From positions 24,162-88,161 of the forward strand of contig JBOICK010000090.1 of assembly GCA_050739895.1 (NCBI GenBank): a DNA stretch of 64,000 bases, in the 5' to 3' direction. Positions 7,784-17,100 of the stretch are shown here, piece by piece. The notes beneath the pieces are model-generated. The model had not been told where the DNA came from. It did no database searches and saw only the letters and a list, made by a program, of their open reading frames with translations. This DNA comes from Stenotrophobium sp050739895 (GTDB lineage Bacteria; Pseudomonadota; Gammaproteobacteria; Nevskiales; Nevskiaceae). The position numbers and the translations under genes were made by a program. Numbering within the stretch: position 1 is the first letter of the stretch; each line of letters opens with the position of its first letter.

Positions 7784-10335
7784 GCGCTCAGTTTCTCCAG
7801 CCGGTCGGCGCGGCGCTGCTGCCGTTCCTCGATATTCGCCGGACGAATCTGGCCACGCTCGGGTACGAACACCACACCATCATCAAGCTGCTCGCTGTTG
7901 ACGAAGTGACGGAAACGCTTGAGCGTCTGCGGATCGTTGATCGCCTGCTTCCACTCGCACTCGTAGGTGTCGACGATGTGTGCCATCTCCGCTTCCAGTT
8001 CGGCGCCGATGCCGAGCTTGTCCTCGCACACCACCTCGCGCAGGTAGTCCAGCCCGCCCTGCAGGTTTTCCAGCCAGACGCTGGTGCGTTGCAAACGGTC
8101 GGCGGTGCGGATGTAGAACATCAGAAAGCGGTCGATGTATTTGATCAGCGTTTCCTTGTCGAGATCGCTGACCAGCAGATCGGCATGGCGCGGCTTCATG
8201 CCGCCGTTGCCGCAGACATAGAGGTTCCAGCCCTTGTCGGTCGCAATCACGCCGACATCCTTGCTCTGCGCCTCGGCGCACTCGCGGGTGCAGCCGGAAA
8301 CCGCCAGCTTGATCTTGTGTGGTGAACGCAGACCGCGGTAGCGGTTCTCGATCTCGATCGCCAGGCCGACGGAATCCTGCACCCCGAAGCGGCACCAACT
8401 GCTGCCAACGCAGGATTTCACCGTGCGCATGGACTTGCCATAAGCATGGCCGGACTCGAAACCGGCGTCGATCAGTTCCTTCCAGATCAGCGGCAACTGC
8501 TGCACCTGCGCACCGAACAGGTCAATGCGCTGGCCGCCGGTGATCTTGGTGTAGAGGCCATATTTCTTCGCCACCGCGCCGAGCACGATGAGCTTGTCCG
8601 GCGTGATTTCGCCACCGGAAACGCGCGGCACGATCGAGTAAGTGCCGTCCTTCTGGATGTTGGCGAGGAAGTAGTCGTTGCTGTCCTGCAGCTTGGCCAG
8701 CATCGGCTTTAGCACGTGCTCGTTCCAGCAGGTGGCGAGGATACTGCCGACCGTCGGCTTGCAGATGTCGCAGCCCTTGCCCTTGCCGTGGCGCGTCAGC
8801 AGTTCATCGAAAGTCTTGAGCTTCTCGATACGCACGATGTTGTACAAATCCTGGCGCGTATACGCGAAGTGCTCGCATAGATGATTGTTCACCGCCATGC
8901 CGCGGCTGGCCAGTTCGTACTTGAGGATTTGCGTCACCAGCGGCCCGCAGCCACCGCAGGACGTCGCCGCCTTGGTCTTCTTCTTGAGATCGCCCAGCGT
9001 CACGCAGCCGGTATCGATCGCGGAGCAGATCGCACCCTTGCTGACATTGTTGCAGGAGCAGATCTGCGCCGCCGCCGGCAGCGCGCCGACACCGATGCCG
9101 CCACCCTTTTCGCCACCGCTGTCGCGGCGCGGCAGGATCAGGTCTTCCAGATGTTGCGGCAACTCCATGCGGTTGAGCGTCATCTGCAGCAGGGTGCCGT
9201 ACTCCTCGGCCTCCCCGACCAGCACCGCGCCGAGCAGGAACTTGTGATCCTCGCTGACCACCAGCTTCTTGTAGACCTGCTTGACCTCGTCGGAGAACGC
9301 ATAGGTGCGCGAACCGGGCGTGGCGGCATGGCAGTCGCCGACGCTGGCGACATCGACGCCGAGCAATTTCAGCTTGGTGCTCATGTCGGCGCCGGTGAAG
9401 GCCTCGCCCTCGCCGCGCAGCGCGTGATCGGCCGCGGTCATCGCCATCTGGTAGCCGGGCGCGACCAGGCCGTAAATTTTTCCGCCCCACAGCGCGCATT
9501 CGCCGATGGCGTAGATATCCGGGTCGGAAGTCTGGCAGCGGTCGTTGACCTTGATGCCGCCGCGCTCGCCGACCTCGATTCCGCTGGAGCGCGCCAGTTC
9601 GTCACGCGGGCGGATCCCGGCGGAGAACAGGATCACGTCTGTCTCCAGCGAGCTGCCATCGGCGAACTTCATCTTGTGGCGGCAAGTTTCGCCGTCAACG
9701 ATTTCCAGCGTGTTCTTGCCGGTGTGTACGCGCACGCCGAGTTGCTCGATCTTCTGGCGCAGCACGCGGCCGCCGCCGTCATCCACCTGCACCGCCATCA
9801 GGCGCGGCGCGAATTCGACGACGTGGACTTCCAGGCCAAGATCCTTCAGTGCCTTGGCGGCTTCGAGTCCGAGCAGGCCGCCACCGACGACGACGCCAAT
9901 CTTGCCCGCGCGGCCGGCGACATCAATGGCTTCGAGGTCTTCGATGGTGCGATAGACGAAGCAGCCCGGCCGGTCCTTGCCCGGCAACGGCGGCACGAAG
10001 GGATACGAGCCGGTCGCCAACACCAGCTTGTCGTAGCTGATCTCGCGGCCCTGCGCGGAACGCACGATCTTTTGTTCGCGGTCAATGGTGACGGCCTTGT
10101 CGTCGAGATGCAGCTCGATGCCATTGCCTTCGAAGAAACCCTCGGCGACCAGCGACAGGTCTGCCGCACTCTTGCCAGCGAAAAATTCCGAGAGATGCAC
10201 ACGGTCGTAGGCCGGGCGCGGTTCTTCGCAGAACACGGCAAGTTCCGCCTCGGTCCCGCCGGCGATGACGCGTTCCAGGAATTTGTGGCCGACCATGCCA
10301 TTGCCGACAACGACGATGCGCTGCTTCACGTTCAT
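7780..10335 (-). CDS. nirB: NAD(P)H nitrite reductase large subunit NirB
   Basis: The 851-residue product fits NirB, reducing nitrite to ammonium in the cytoplasm. Domains in order: FAD/NAD oxidoreductase (VVVGNGMVGHKFLE at the start; VVVGGGLLGLEAAK); two BFD-like [2Fe-2S] segments with ICSCNN and SCGGCGP, then GCDICKP; the nitrite/sulfite reductase ferredoxin-like half-domain; and the [4Fe-4S]-siroheme domain with CVGSSWC and GCTRECAEA. The start ATG 10335 is preceded by a sigma-54 type promoter at 10376-10391 and by dyad element copy B. It is the first gene of the nirB-nirD fusion-nasA operon. Confidence 0.95.
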   Translation of the reverse strand: MNVKQRIVVVGNGMVGHKFLERVIAGGTEAELAVFCEEPRPAYDRVHLSEFFAGKSAADLSLVAEGFFEGNGIELHLDDKAVTIDREQKIVRSAQGREISYDKLVLATGSYPFVPPLPGKDRPGCFVYRTIEDLEAIDVAGRAGKIGVVVGGGLLGLEAAKALKDLGLEVHVVEFAPRLMAVQVDDGGGRVLRQKIEQLGVRVHTGKNTLEIVDGETCRHKMKFADGSSLETDVILFSAGIRPRDELARSSGIEVGERGGIKVNDRCQTSDPDIYAIGECALWGGKIYGLVAPGYQMAMTAADHALRGEGEAFTGADMSTKLKLLGVDVASVGDCHAATPGSRTYAFSDEVKQVYKKLVVSEDHKFLLGAVLVGEAEEYGTLLQMTLNRMELPQHLEDLILPRRDSGGEKGGGIGVGALPAAAQICSCNNVSKGAICSAIDTGCVTLGDLKKKTKAATSCGGCGPLVTQILKYELASRGMAVNNHLCEHFAYTRQDLYNIVRIEKLKTFDELLTRHGKGKGCDICKPTVGSILATCWNEHVLKPMLAKLQDSNDYFLANIQKDGTYSIVPRVSGGEITPDKLIVLGAVAKKYGLYTKITGGQRIDLFGAQVQQLPLIWKELIDAGFESGHAYGKSMRTVKSCVGSSWCRFGVQDSVGLAIEIENRYRGLRSPHKIKLAVSGCTRECAEAQSKDVGVIATDKGWNLYVCGNGGMKPRHADLLVSDLDKETLIKYIDRFLMFYIRTADRLQRTSVWLENLQGGLDYLREVVCEDKLGIGAELEAEMAHIVDTYECEWKQAINDPQTLKRFRHFVNSEQLDDGVVFVPERGQIRPANIEERQQRRADRLEKLSA

Positions 10336-10375
10336 GCCTCACTGTGCTGGAAATAAGTTCTTGCAAGCGCAATGC

Positions 10376-10391
10376 AGCAAGCGGCGTGCCA
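10376..10391 (-). promoter_or_regulatory. Sigma-54 (-24/-12) promoter of nirB
   Basis: On the minus strand the sequence reads TGGCACG-CCGC-TTGCT, an exact match to the sigma-54 consensus TGGCACG-N4-TTGC(A/T). The -12 GC would place transcription start roughly at 10365, about 30 bases before the nirB ATG. This predicts nitrogen-dependent activation by an NtrC-class enhancer protein; I did not find an unambiguous NtrC site. Confidence 0.78.
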
Positions 10392-10444
10392 AGTTGGAGC
10401 AGGTGCCAAGCGTCTAAAAGCGACGCAGCGCACTGAAATGAGGC

Positions 10445-10552
10445 GCCCGCTGTCGATTCTTGCCAGATCAATAGTGTTATATTTTAATATATTAATATTA
10501 TTTAATTATATATTTAATAACTGCATTGAACAATAGAACCTTGATAGCGGGC
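10445..10552. repeat. 108-bp dyad element, copy B
   Basis: Exactly 108 bp between GCCCGCT (10445-10451) and AGCGGGC (10546-10552); including the flanking base on each side, the inverted ends are 8 of 8. The inner boxes are TGTTAT (10475-10480) and AATAAC (10516-10521). The core is entirely A/T. It lies between the narK 3' end and the nirB promoter, 109 bp upstream of the nirB ATG, where an upstream activating region would be expected. Confidence 0.85.
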
Positions 10553-10577
10553 GACGAAAAATTGCGACATGGCTTTG

Positions 10578-11939
10578 CTACCTGACCATCCACGCTTCCC
10601 TCAAATCTTCCGCTTCACGCTCACGCTGGGCCTGCGCCTCGCGGTAAGCAGCGCGTTCGCGCGCGATCATTTCCGACGAAAAGCGCACCAGCAACGCACA
10701 CAGCGCGGCAGCGATGACGAAGATCCCGAGGATGAACAGGCACTCCTGGACATTGCCTGTACCTTTCATCAGGAAACCAGCAGCCACTGCCCCGGTATTA
10801 CCACCCGCACCAACGATGCCGGCGACGCCGCCCAGTGCCTTGCGGTCGATGAACGGCACCAGCGCGTACGTCGCACCGCAGGCCAGGTGCGTACACAGGC
10901 CGAAGGCCAGCATCGCAACCACCGCAAGCGTAGCGGTCTGCATCTGCGAGAAGCACAGCAAGCCGACGCCTTCGCCGATGATCAGCGCAAACAGCAGCAG
11001 CGTGCGGCCGTGGAGACCCCTGATGTGCGCCACACGGTCGGAAACAATGCCGCCGAGCGCGCGTCCAAACAGGGCCAGCAGACCGAAGCTGCCGGCGGCC
11101 AGGCCTGCGGTCTCGAGCGAAAGCCCGAACCGGTCGACGTAATATGACGCGGCGATGTTGTGCATGAAAATCTCGACGCCGAAACAGGCGCCATAGGTCA
11201 CAAACAGCATCCAGACGCGATAGTTGCCGGCGGCGAGTCTGAAACTGGTCCAGCCTTCGCGCTTGCCGTGGGAGGGCAGCGCACCGCGCGCGCGCAGTTC
11301 GGCATAGTTGCCCTCGGGGCAATCTTGCGTGTAGCGCCAGTAGAGAAACGCCATCGCCACCATCAGCACTCCAGGCACCATCAGCGCGATGCGCCAGCCC
11401 AGCGACTGCTCGACCCCGAGCATCAGGATGCCCGCCAGGACCAGCGGCATCAGCGCCTGCGCCACGCCACCGCCGAGATTGCCCCAGCCCGCCGTCGTAG
11501 CATTGGCGGTACCGACGACATTGGGCGCGAACATCACCGAGGTGTGGAACTGCGTGATAACGAAGCTGGCGCCAATCGCTCCGATGGCGAGGCGGAAGAA
11601 TAGAAAAGCTTCATAGCTCTGTGAAAATGCCACGCCGATCACCGGGATCGCACCCAGCAACAGCAGACCGGTATAGGCCTTGCGCGGCCCATAGCGGTCA
11701 CACAACGGGCCGATCACAAGGCGCACCAGGATCGTCACCGCCACTGCGGCGATGTTGATGTTGGCGATCTGGTCCTTGGTCAATCCGAACTGGCCCTTGA
11801 TCACCGGCATCAGCGGTGCGCAGGCGAACCAGCCAAAGAAGCAGACAAAGAATGCCAGCCAGCTCAGATGGAATGCACGCATCTGCGGCGTACTGAAACT
11901 GAACAGGTCGATGCGGCTGGCCTTGTGCATCAATTTCAC
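10578..11939 (-). CDS. narK: Nitrate/nitrite MFS transporter (NarK/NasA-type)
   Basis: A 453-residue, 12-helix major facilitator protein. Both nitrate signature motifs of the NNP family are visible: AGWGNLGGGVAQ in helix 5 and GAGGNTGAVAAG in helix 11. The conserved loop CDRYGPRKAY is present too. It imports nitrate for the assimilatory reductase. I chose GTG 11939 because AGGAG lies seven bases before it; the ATG four codons later lacks a site at that spacing, and the longer frame to 12398 runs over mobA. The C-terminus is a charged, Glu/Arg/Ala-rich cytoplasmic tail. A sigma-54 promoter sits just upstream. Confidence 0.9.
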   Translation of the reverse strand: MKLMHKASRIDLFSFSTPQMRAFHLSWLAFFVCFFGWFACAPLMPVIKGQFGLTKDQIANINIAAVAVTILVRLVIGPLCDRYGPRKAYTGLLLLGAIPVIGVAFSQSYEAFLFFRLAIGAIGASFVITQFHTSVMFAPNVVGTANATTAGWGNLGGGVAQALMPLVLAGILMLGVEQSLGWRIALMVPGVLMVAMAFLYWRYTQDCPEGNYAELRARGALPSHGKREGWTSFRLAAGNYRVWMLFVTYGACFGVEIFMHNIAASYYVDRFGLSLETAGLAAGSFGLLALFGRALGGIVSDRVAHIRGLHGRTLLLFALIIGEGVGLLCFSQMQTATLAVVAMLAFGLCTHLACGATYALVPFIDRKALGGVAGIVGAGGNTGAVAAGFLMKGTGNVQECLFILGIFVIAAALCALLVRFSSEMIARERAAYREAQAQREREAEDLREAWMVR

Positions 11940-11976
11940 GTTTAAACTCCTGCGTATGAATTGCTCCCGCTTGACA

Positions 11977-11992
11977 GGCAATGCCCGTGCCA
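11977..11992 (-). promoter_or_regulatory. Sigma-54 (-24/-12) promoter of narK
   Basis: The minus strand reads TGGCACG-GGCA-TTGCC, a full match to TGGCACG-N4-TTGC. The predicted start is near 11966, giving a leader of about 27 bases that contains the AGGAG site. A small dyad, TGGCA-TCGC-TGCCA, lies directly upstream at 11999-12012. Confidence 0.75.
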
Positions 11993-12026
11993 GCGCCCTG
12001 GCATCGCTGCCAACCGATCCGGAAAC

Positions 12027-12647
12027 ATGACACGCACCAATATGGTGCCCGGCTTTGCGCTGACCGGCGGCGTGCTCGCCGGCGGACGCGGCACGCGGCT
12101 CGGCGGCATCGATAAAGGCTGGGTCGAAGTCGCCGGCCAGCCACTGATCAGGCGCGTGCTGGAGCGGCTGCAACCGCAGGTGGAGCGGATCATCATTAAC
12201 GCCAACCGCCGCATCGACGATTACACGCGTTTTGGCTGGCCGGTCATTGGCGACAAGCTCCCTGACTTTTCCGGCCCGCTGGCAGGAATCAGCGCTGTGC
12301 TCGACATCGCATGCACCGATTGGGTGCTGTATGTGCCGGTCGATGCGGCGCGGTTGCCGGACGATCTTGCGCAAAGATTGTGCGCGGCCGTGCGACAAAA
12401 TGGTTCACTCGCCGCATATGTGAGCACCGCCGACGGCCCGATGCCGGTGTGCTGCCTGATCTCAGGTGTGCTGCGCGACGATCTCCGGGCGAGCCTCGCC
12501 GGCGGCGAGCGTAGCGTGCAAGCCTGGCTGCGCCGGCATGATGCGGCGACGGTCCTGTATGAGTCCTGGCCGCACGAATTCTGGAGTCTGAATCAGCCGG
12601 AAGAAAAACACCGGCTTGAAACCCTGCTTGCAGCGGATCGCCAGTGA
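12027..12647 (+). CDS. mobA: Molybdenum cofactor guanylyltransferase MobA
   Basis: A 206-residue nucleotidyltransferase that attaches GMP to molybdopterin, giving the MGD form needed by NasA. The N-terminal loop GGVLAGGRGTRLGGIDKGW is the family signature. GPLAGI and YVPVDAARLP (the metal-binding Asp segment, DxP/DA) follow at the usual spacing. ATG 12027 directly precedes the conserved start; the frame extends upstream to 11961 but would overlap the narK promoter. The gene is divergent from narK with an 87-bp shared region. Confidence 0.92.
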   Translation: MTRTNMVPGFALTGGVLAGGRGTRLGGIDKGWVEVAGQPLIRRVLERLQPQVERIIINANRRIDDYTRFGWPVIGDKLPDFSGPLAGISAVLDIACTDWVLYVPVDAARLPDDLAQRLCAAVRQNGSLAAYVSTADGPMPVCCLISGVLRDDLRASLAGGERSVQAWLRRHDAATVLYESWPHEFWSLNQPEEKHRLETLLAADRQ

Positions 12648-12655
12648 TCCTTGGT

Positions 12656-13171
12656 CTAACGCTCAGTCAATCGCGGCACCAGCACGGCGAAATTGCAGGG
12701 GATCGTGCGGCTGTCGAGTTGAGTGCACAGCAAATGATCCCAGGCGGTTTCGCAGGCATCGACGCTGCCCGGCACGCAAAAAATATACTTGCCGTTGGCG
12801 ACACCGGCGAGGCAGCGCGACTGCATCGACGAACTGCCGATGCGCTGATAACTGATTGAGCGGAACAACTCACCGAAACCAATCAGTTCCTTGTCGAGCA
12901 GCGGCGCAACCGCTTCGGGTGTGCCGTCGCGGCCGGTGACGCCGGTGCCGCCGGTGGTGAGGATCACCTGGGTCTGCGCATCGATGATCCATTGCGAGAC
13001 CACCGCGCGGATGCGGTAGATGTTGTCCGGCGCAATCGCGCGCCCGGCAAGATGGTGCCCGGCCTCGGTGAAGCGGCCGATCAGCGTGTCGCCGGAACGG
13101 TCATTGGCCAGCGTGCGCGTGTCGGAGATCGTCAGCACACTAATGTTCAGGGGCAGGAAATTTTCGGACAT
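12656..13171 (-). CDS. moaB: Molybdenum cofactor biosynthesis protein MoaB
   Basis: The 171-residue product has the MoaB/MogA fold: NISVLTISDTRT, the molybdopterin-binding loop TTGGTGVTGRD, the conserved PEAVAPLLDKE helix and FCVPGSVDA. The length equals that of typical MoaB. It is the last gene of the moaA-to-moaB operon and sits 22 bp after modC. Because a MogA/MoaB domain is also present in the fusion at 247-1155, the adenylyltransferase function appears duplicated; which copy is active is not decidable here. The start ATG 13171 was chosen by family alignment. Confidence 0.9.
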   Translation of the reverse strand: MSENFLPLNISVLTISDTRTLANDRSGDTLIGRFTEAGHHLAGRAIAPDNIYRIRAVVSQWIIDAQTQVILTTGGTGVTGRDGTPEAVAPLLDKELIGFGELFRSISYQRIGSSSMQSRCLAGVANGKYIFCVPGSVDACETAWDHLLCTQLDSRTIPCNFAVLVPRLTER

Positions 13172-13193
13172 GGCCAGGGAATCTCTGATTATC

Positions 13194-13814
13194 TTAGAGT
13201 CTGATTCGTGCAACGGCATGCGCCGCCAGTTCGTCAGGATAATGCGTCACCAGCAATAGCGGCAGATTTTGCGCCTGCTCCAGCAGCAGATCGATCACCC
13301 GCCGGCGCATCGCCTCGTCGAGCGCGCTGAGCGCCTCGTCGAGCAGCAGCCAGCGCGGCCCGCTCAACAGCGCACAGGCCAGTGCTGCACGCATCCGCTC
13401 GCCGCCGGACAGGCGCGATGGGTATTGCGCCAGCAAATCTTGCAGCCCAAGACGCCCGGCCAATTCCGTTACGGACGGCAACAAAACGTCTGCGCGTGCC
13501 GCGCCAGCAGCGGCGAAACGGAAATTTGCGGCGACATTCAGGTGCGGCAGCAGGCTGGCCTCCTGAAACACCAGGCCAGCACATCGGACGTGCGCAGGGA
13601 GAAAATTCGCCGCGTCCTGCCAGATCTGGCCGTTTACGCGCACGGTTCCGGGCACGCGAACCAGTCCGGCCAGTGCGTGCAGCAAGGTGGATTTTCCCGC
13701 GCCCGATGCGCCGGTGAGCAGACACAGCCCGCGCGCCGGCAACTCCGCCACCACGCGCCGCGACGGCCACTGCAGGTCGATGACGATGTCGTCATCACGC
13801 ATGTCGGTATTCAC
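13194..13814 (-). CDS. modC: Molybdate ABC transporter ATPase, short ModC-like
   Basis: A 206-residue ABC ATPase with Walker A GASGAGKST, Q-loop VFQEASLLPHLN, signature LSGGERMRAAL, Walker B WLLLDEALSALD and H-loop LLVTH. Its place directly after modA and modB supports molybdate uptake. It lacks the C-terminal MOP/TOBE regulatory domain that brings usual ModC proteins to about 350 residues, so feedback by bound molybdate is probably absent. GTG 13814 overlaps the modB stop (GTGA) and gives coupled translation; ATG 13802 is the alternative. Confidence 0.82.
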   Translation of the reverse strand: MNTDMRDDDIVIDLQWPSRRVVAELPARGLCLLTGASGAGKSTLLHALAGLVRVPGTVRVNGQIWQDAANFLPAHVRCAGLVFQEASLLPHLNVAANFRFAAAGAARADVLLPSVTELAGRLGLQDLLAQYPSRLSGGERMRAALACALLSGPRWLLLDEALSALDEAMRRRVIDLLLEQAQNLPLLLVTHYPDELAAHAVARIRL

Positions 13815-14458
13815 GTCAGGTAACGCATCTGCCAGCGGCGCAGCATCACGTACACCGGCGTCATCAGCAGCACCGACAGCAACAGCATGCACAAGGCCAA
13901 GCGATGGGCCTGTGCATACTGCAGGGTCTCGACGTGCTCAAACAGCGCGATCGACACCAGTCGTGTTACGCCGGGAATATTGCCGCCAATCATCAGCACC
14001 ACGCCGAACTCGCCCAGCGTGTGGGTAAAGCCGAGCAGTGCGGCGCAGATCAGGCCCGGCAGCACCAGCGGCACCGCTACCCTCCACCAGCGCTGCAGCG
14101 GCGGCGCGCCGAGCACCGCTGCAAGCTGCAACGGCCGCACGCCGATCGCGGCGAAGGCCTGTGTCAGCGGCTGCACCACAAACGGCAGCGAATACAGCAC
14201 CGATCCAATGACCAGGCCGGTGAAAGTGAAATTGAGCCCATGACCGGCAAACAGCAGCAACAGGTAAAAACCGATGACCGTCGGCGGTAACACCAGCGGC
14301 AGCGCGACCAGCGCTTCGACAACATGGCGCAGCGGGTGTCGGCTGCGCGCCAGCCACCACGCCAGCGGCAGCGCCAGCACCACCAGCACCACGGTGGTCG
14401 CCGCGGCCAGACGCAGGGTCAGAGCCAGGCTTTGCCAGTCGTCGGCGGAGAGCAGCAT
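13811..14458 (-). CDS. modB: Molybdate ABC transporter permease ModB
   Basis: A 215-residue membrane protein with about five hydrophobic helices. The cytoplasmic EAA-type loop is near GFTHTLGEFGVVLMIGGNIP, the hallmark of ModB/CysT permeases (HTLGEFG). LPLVLPPTVIGFYLL is another conserved ModB segment. The ATG follows the modA stop with no gap, and the stop overlaps modC. It forms the channel for periplasmic molybdate delivered by ModA. Confidence 0.93.
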   Translation of the reverse strand: MLLSADDWQSLALTLRLAAATTVVLVVLALPLAWWLARSRHPLRHVVEALVALPLVLPPTVIGFYLLLLFAGHGLNFTFTGLVIGSVLYSLPFVVQPLTQAFAAIGVRPLQLAAVLGAPPLQRWWRVAVPLVLPGLICAALLGFTHTLGEFGVVLMIGGNIPGVTRLVSIALFEHVETLQYAQAHRLALCMLLLSVLLMTPVYVMLRRWQMRYLT

Positions 14459-15208
14459 CTACTCTTCTGGCGTGCCATAGCCGGCTTCGCGGATTGCGGG
14501 CCGTGCCTTGTTGTGCAGGAAATTCAGCCAGGCAATCGCGGCAGCATTGCCGGCGCCGTGCTTGAGCAACACCGCCTGCTGCACCAAAAGCGGATACAGG
14601 TCTTGCGGCGGCAACCAGCTGACGCCCGCCTTGCCACGAATCTCGGAATAGGCGACGAAACCCATCGCAGCAGAGCCACTGGCGACGAACTCCAGGGTCT
14701 GGCCAATGTTCTGGCCCGTGACCAAGTGCGCCTGAAGCGCGGTCCACAGACCCAGCTTCTGCAGGACCGCCTGCGCAGCGGCACCGTAGGGGGCGAGCTG
14801 CGGATTGGCGATGGCAAGCTTGTCAGCGGATGCAAGATTTCCCAGCGATTTTTCATCCAGCGACGCTCGCGTGGTGCTCCATAGCGCCAGTTTGCCAACG
14901 GCGTAGGTAAAGCGCGTGCCGGCAACTGCCAGGCCCTCTTGTTCCAGCGCCGCCGGATGCGCCTCGTCGGCCGCGAGCCAGGCATCGAACGGCGCGCCGT
15001 GGCGGATCTGCGCATCGTGCGCACCGGTCGAGGCCGAACTGAATCGCACCTGTTGCCCGGTGAGTTGCTCGAATTGCGGCTCGATTGTCCTCGCCGTTTC
15101 GATGAAATTCGCGGCTACCGCGACATTCGCAGTCTCTGCCTTTGCGGTAAAGCTGGTCATGGAAATCGCGGGAATCAGCGTCATGACGATTAGCGTAATC
15201 CGTTTCAC
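14459..15208 (-). CDS. modA: Molybdate-binding periplasmic protein ModA
   Basis: A 249-residue solute-binding protein with an N-terminal signal peptide (VKRITLIVMTLIPAISMTSF, cleavage probably after KAETA). ModA features are VAVAANF, FSSASTGAHDAQIRHGAPFD (oxyanion-binding serines), ALWS and AMGFVAYSEI. GTG 15208 overlaps the moaE stop (GTGA), so this start is coupled; ATG 15184 would shorten the signal peptide. The order moaE-modA-modB-modC links molybdate import to cofactor synthesis. Confidence 0.92.
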   Translation of the reverse strand: MKRITLIVMTLIPAISMTSFTAKAETANVAVAANFIETARTIEPQFEQLTGQQVRFSSASTGAHDAQIRHGAPFDAWLAADEAHPAALEQEGLAVAGTRFTYAVGKLALWSTTRASLDEKSLGNLASADKLAIANPQLAPYGAAAQAVLQKLGLWTALQAHLVTGQNIGQTLEFVASGSAAMGFVAYSEIRGKAGVSWLPPQDLYPLLVQQAVLLKHGAGNAAAIAWLNFLHNKARPAIREAGYGTPEE

Positions 15209-15627
15209 GTTGATCCCGATATCGGCGTTCCTTCGACAAAAGTCCTGCGGCCATCCCTGTAATGCTCTTCTTTCCACACCGGCACGCGTTGCTTGAGCGT
15301 ATCGATGGCCCAGCGCGCGGCGTCGAAAGCCGTGCCGCGATGCGCCGCACGCACCACCACCAGCACCGACAGTTCGCCGAGTTTGAGCAGGCCGGTGCGG
15401 TGCAGGAGTCGGCAATGGCGAATATCAAAACGTCGCAGCGCTTCCCGTTCGACCTCGGCCAGCGCCTTTTCCGCAAGCGGTGCGTAGGCCGTGTAATCGA
15501 TGGCGCTCACACCATCGTCAAAACGCACGGTGCCGCCAAAAACCACCAGCGCACCACAATCCGGATCCTGGGTCTGTGCCAGCAGGGCTTCGACATCCAG
15601 CGGCCGCTCGGTGAGACGCTGCGTCAT
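15205..15627 (-). CDS. moaE: Molybdopterin synthase catalytic subunit MoaE
   Basis: A 140-residue MoaE, the large subunit of molybdopterin synthase, which adds dithiolene sulfur to precursor Z. The conserved blocks are VVFGGTVR, LLHRTGLLKLGELSVLVVV, RAAHRGTAFDA and VPVWKEEHYRDG, with the catalytic lysine in the LK...VWKEE segment. It starts one base after the moaD stop and overlaps modA. The length is slightly shorter than the E. coli protein. Confidence 0.94.
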   Translation of the reverse strand: MTQRLTERPLDVEALLAQTQDPDCGALVVFGGTVRFDDGVSAIDYTAYAPLAEKALAEVEREALRRFDIRHCRLLHRTGLLKLGELSVLVVVRAAHRGTAFDAARWAIDTLKQRVPVWKEEHYRDGRRTFVEGTPISGST

Positions 15628-15628
15628 C

Positions 15629-15874
15629 TCAACCTCCGGAAACCGGCGGAATCAACACCAGCGTTGTTCCCGGATCCAATACGGCACTGCGCGCCACCAG
15701 TGCATCGCCAATCGCGCAGGCGGTCACTTCAAGGCGCTCCGCCATCCCCGGCGCCAGTTGCTCAACAGCGGTGATGGCGTCGGCGACCGTCGATTGCCCA
15801 GATAACTGCACGGTGAGCCGCTGCGCGCCGGCAAGACGGCACAACACGCCATGCAGTTCGACACTGATCTTCAT
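15629..15874 (-). CDS. moaD: Molybdopterin synthase sulfur carrier MoaD
   Basis: An 81-residue ubiquitin-like protein ending in PPVSGG. The terminal Gly-Gly is thiocarboxylated and donates sulfur to MoaE. ATG 15874 (MKISVELHG) is preceded by AAGGA eight bases away, which decides the start over the longer frame to 15901. It is followed directly by moaE. Confidence 0.92.
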   Translation of the reverse strand: MKISVELHGVLCRLAGAQRLTVQLSGQSTVADAITAVEQLAPGMAERLEVTACAIGDALVARSAVLDPGTTLVLIPPVSGG

Positions 15875-15953
15875 CAAATCATCCTTGTTCTTGCCGTCCA
15901 TGGCGCAACTCCAATCGCTTGATTTAACCCCAGCCCGGCGTTTTGCTGAACTC

Positions 15954-15974
15954 GGAATGACATTGAGTCATTCC
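15954..15974. repeat. Hairpin GGAATGAC-N5-GTCATTCC between moaA and moaD
   Basis: A perfect 8-bp inverted repeat with a five-base loop in the 170-bp gap between the moaA stop and the moaD start. A second small palindrome (GCGAAGCA/TGCTTCGC) lies at about 16013-16029. The GTCATTCC sequence resembles the repeat at 44030-44109, so it may be a relic of that dispersed family. No T-run follows, so a terminator is not supported. Confidence 0.5.
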
Positions 15975-16044
15975 TCGCCATGCCAAACGCTCCCGGCCGG
16001 GCGTTCGCCGTGCGCGAAGCAATGCTTCGCATAAAACGCACGGC

Positions 16045-17100
<1,056 letters not shown>

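Noticed and set aside
10445..10552. Interpreting the dyad elements as transposon copies (MITEs)
   Set aside because: Arms and core are not conserved in sequence between copies and no target-site duplications flank them, although terminal inverted repeats alone would fit.
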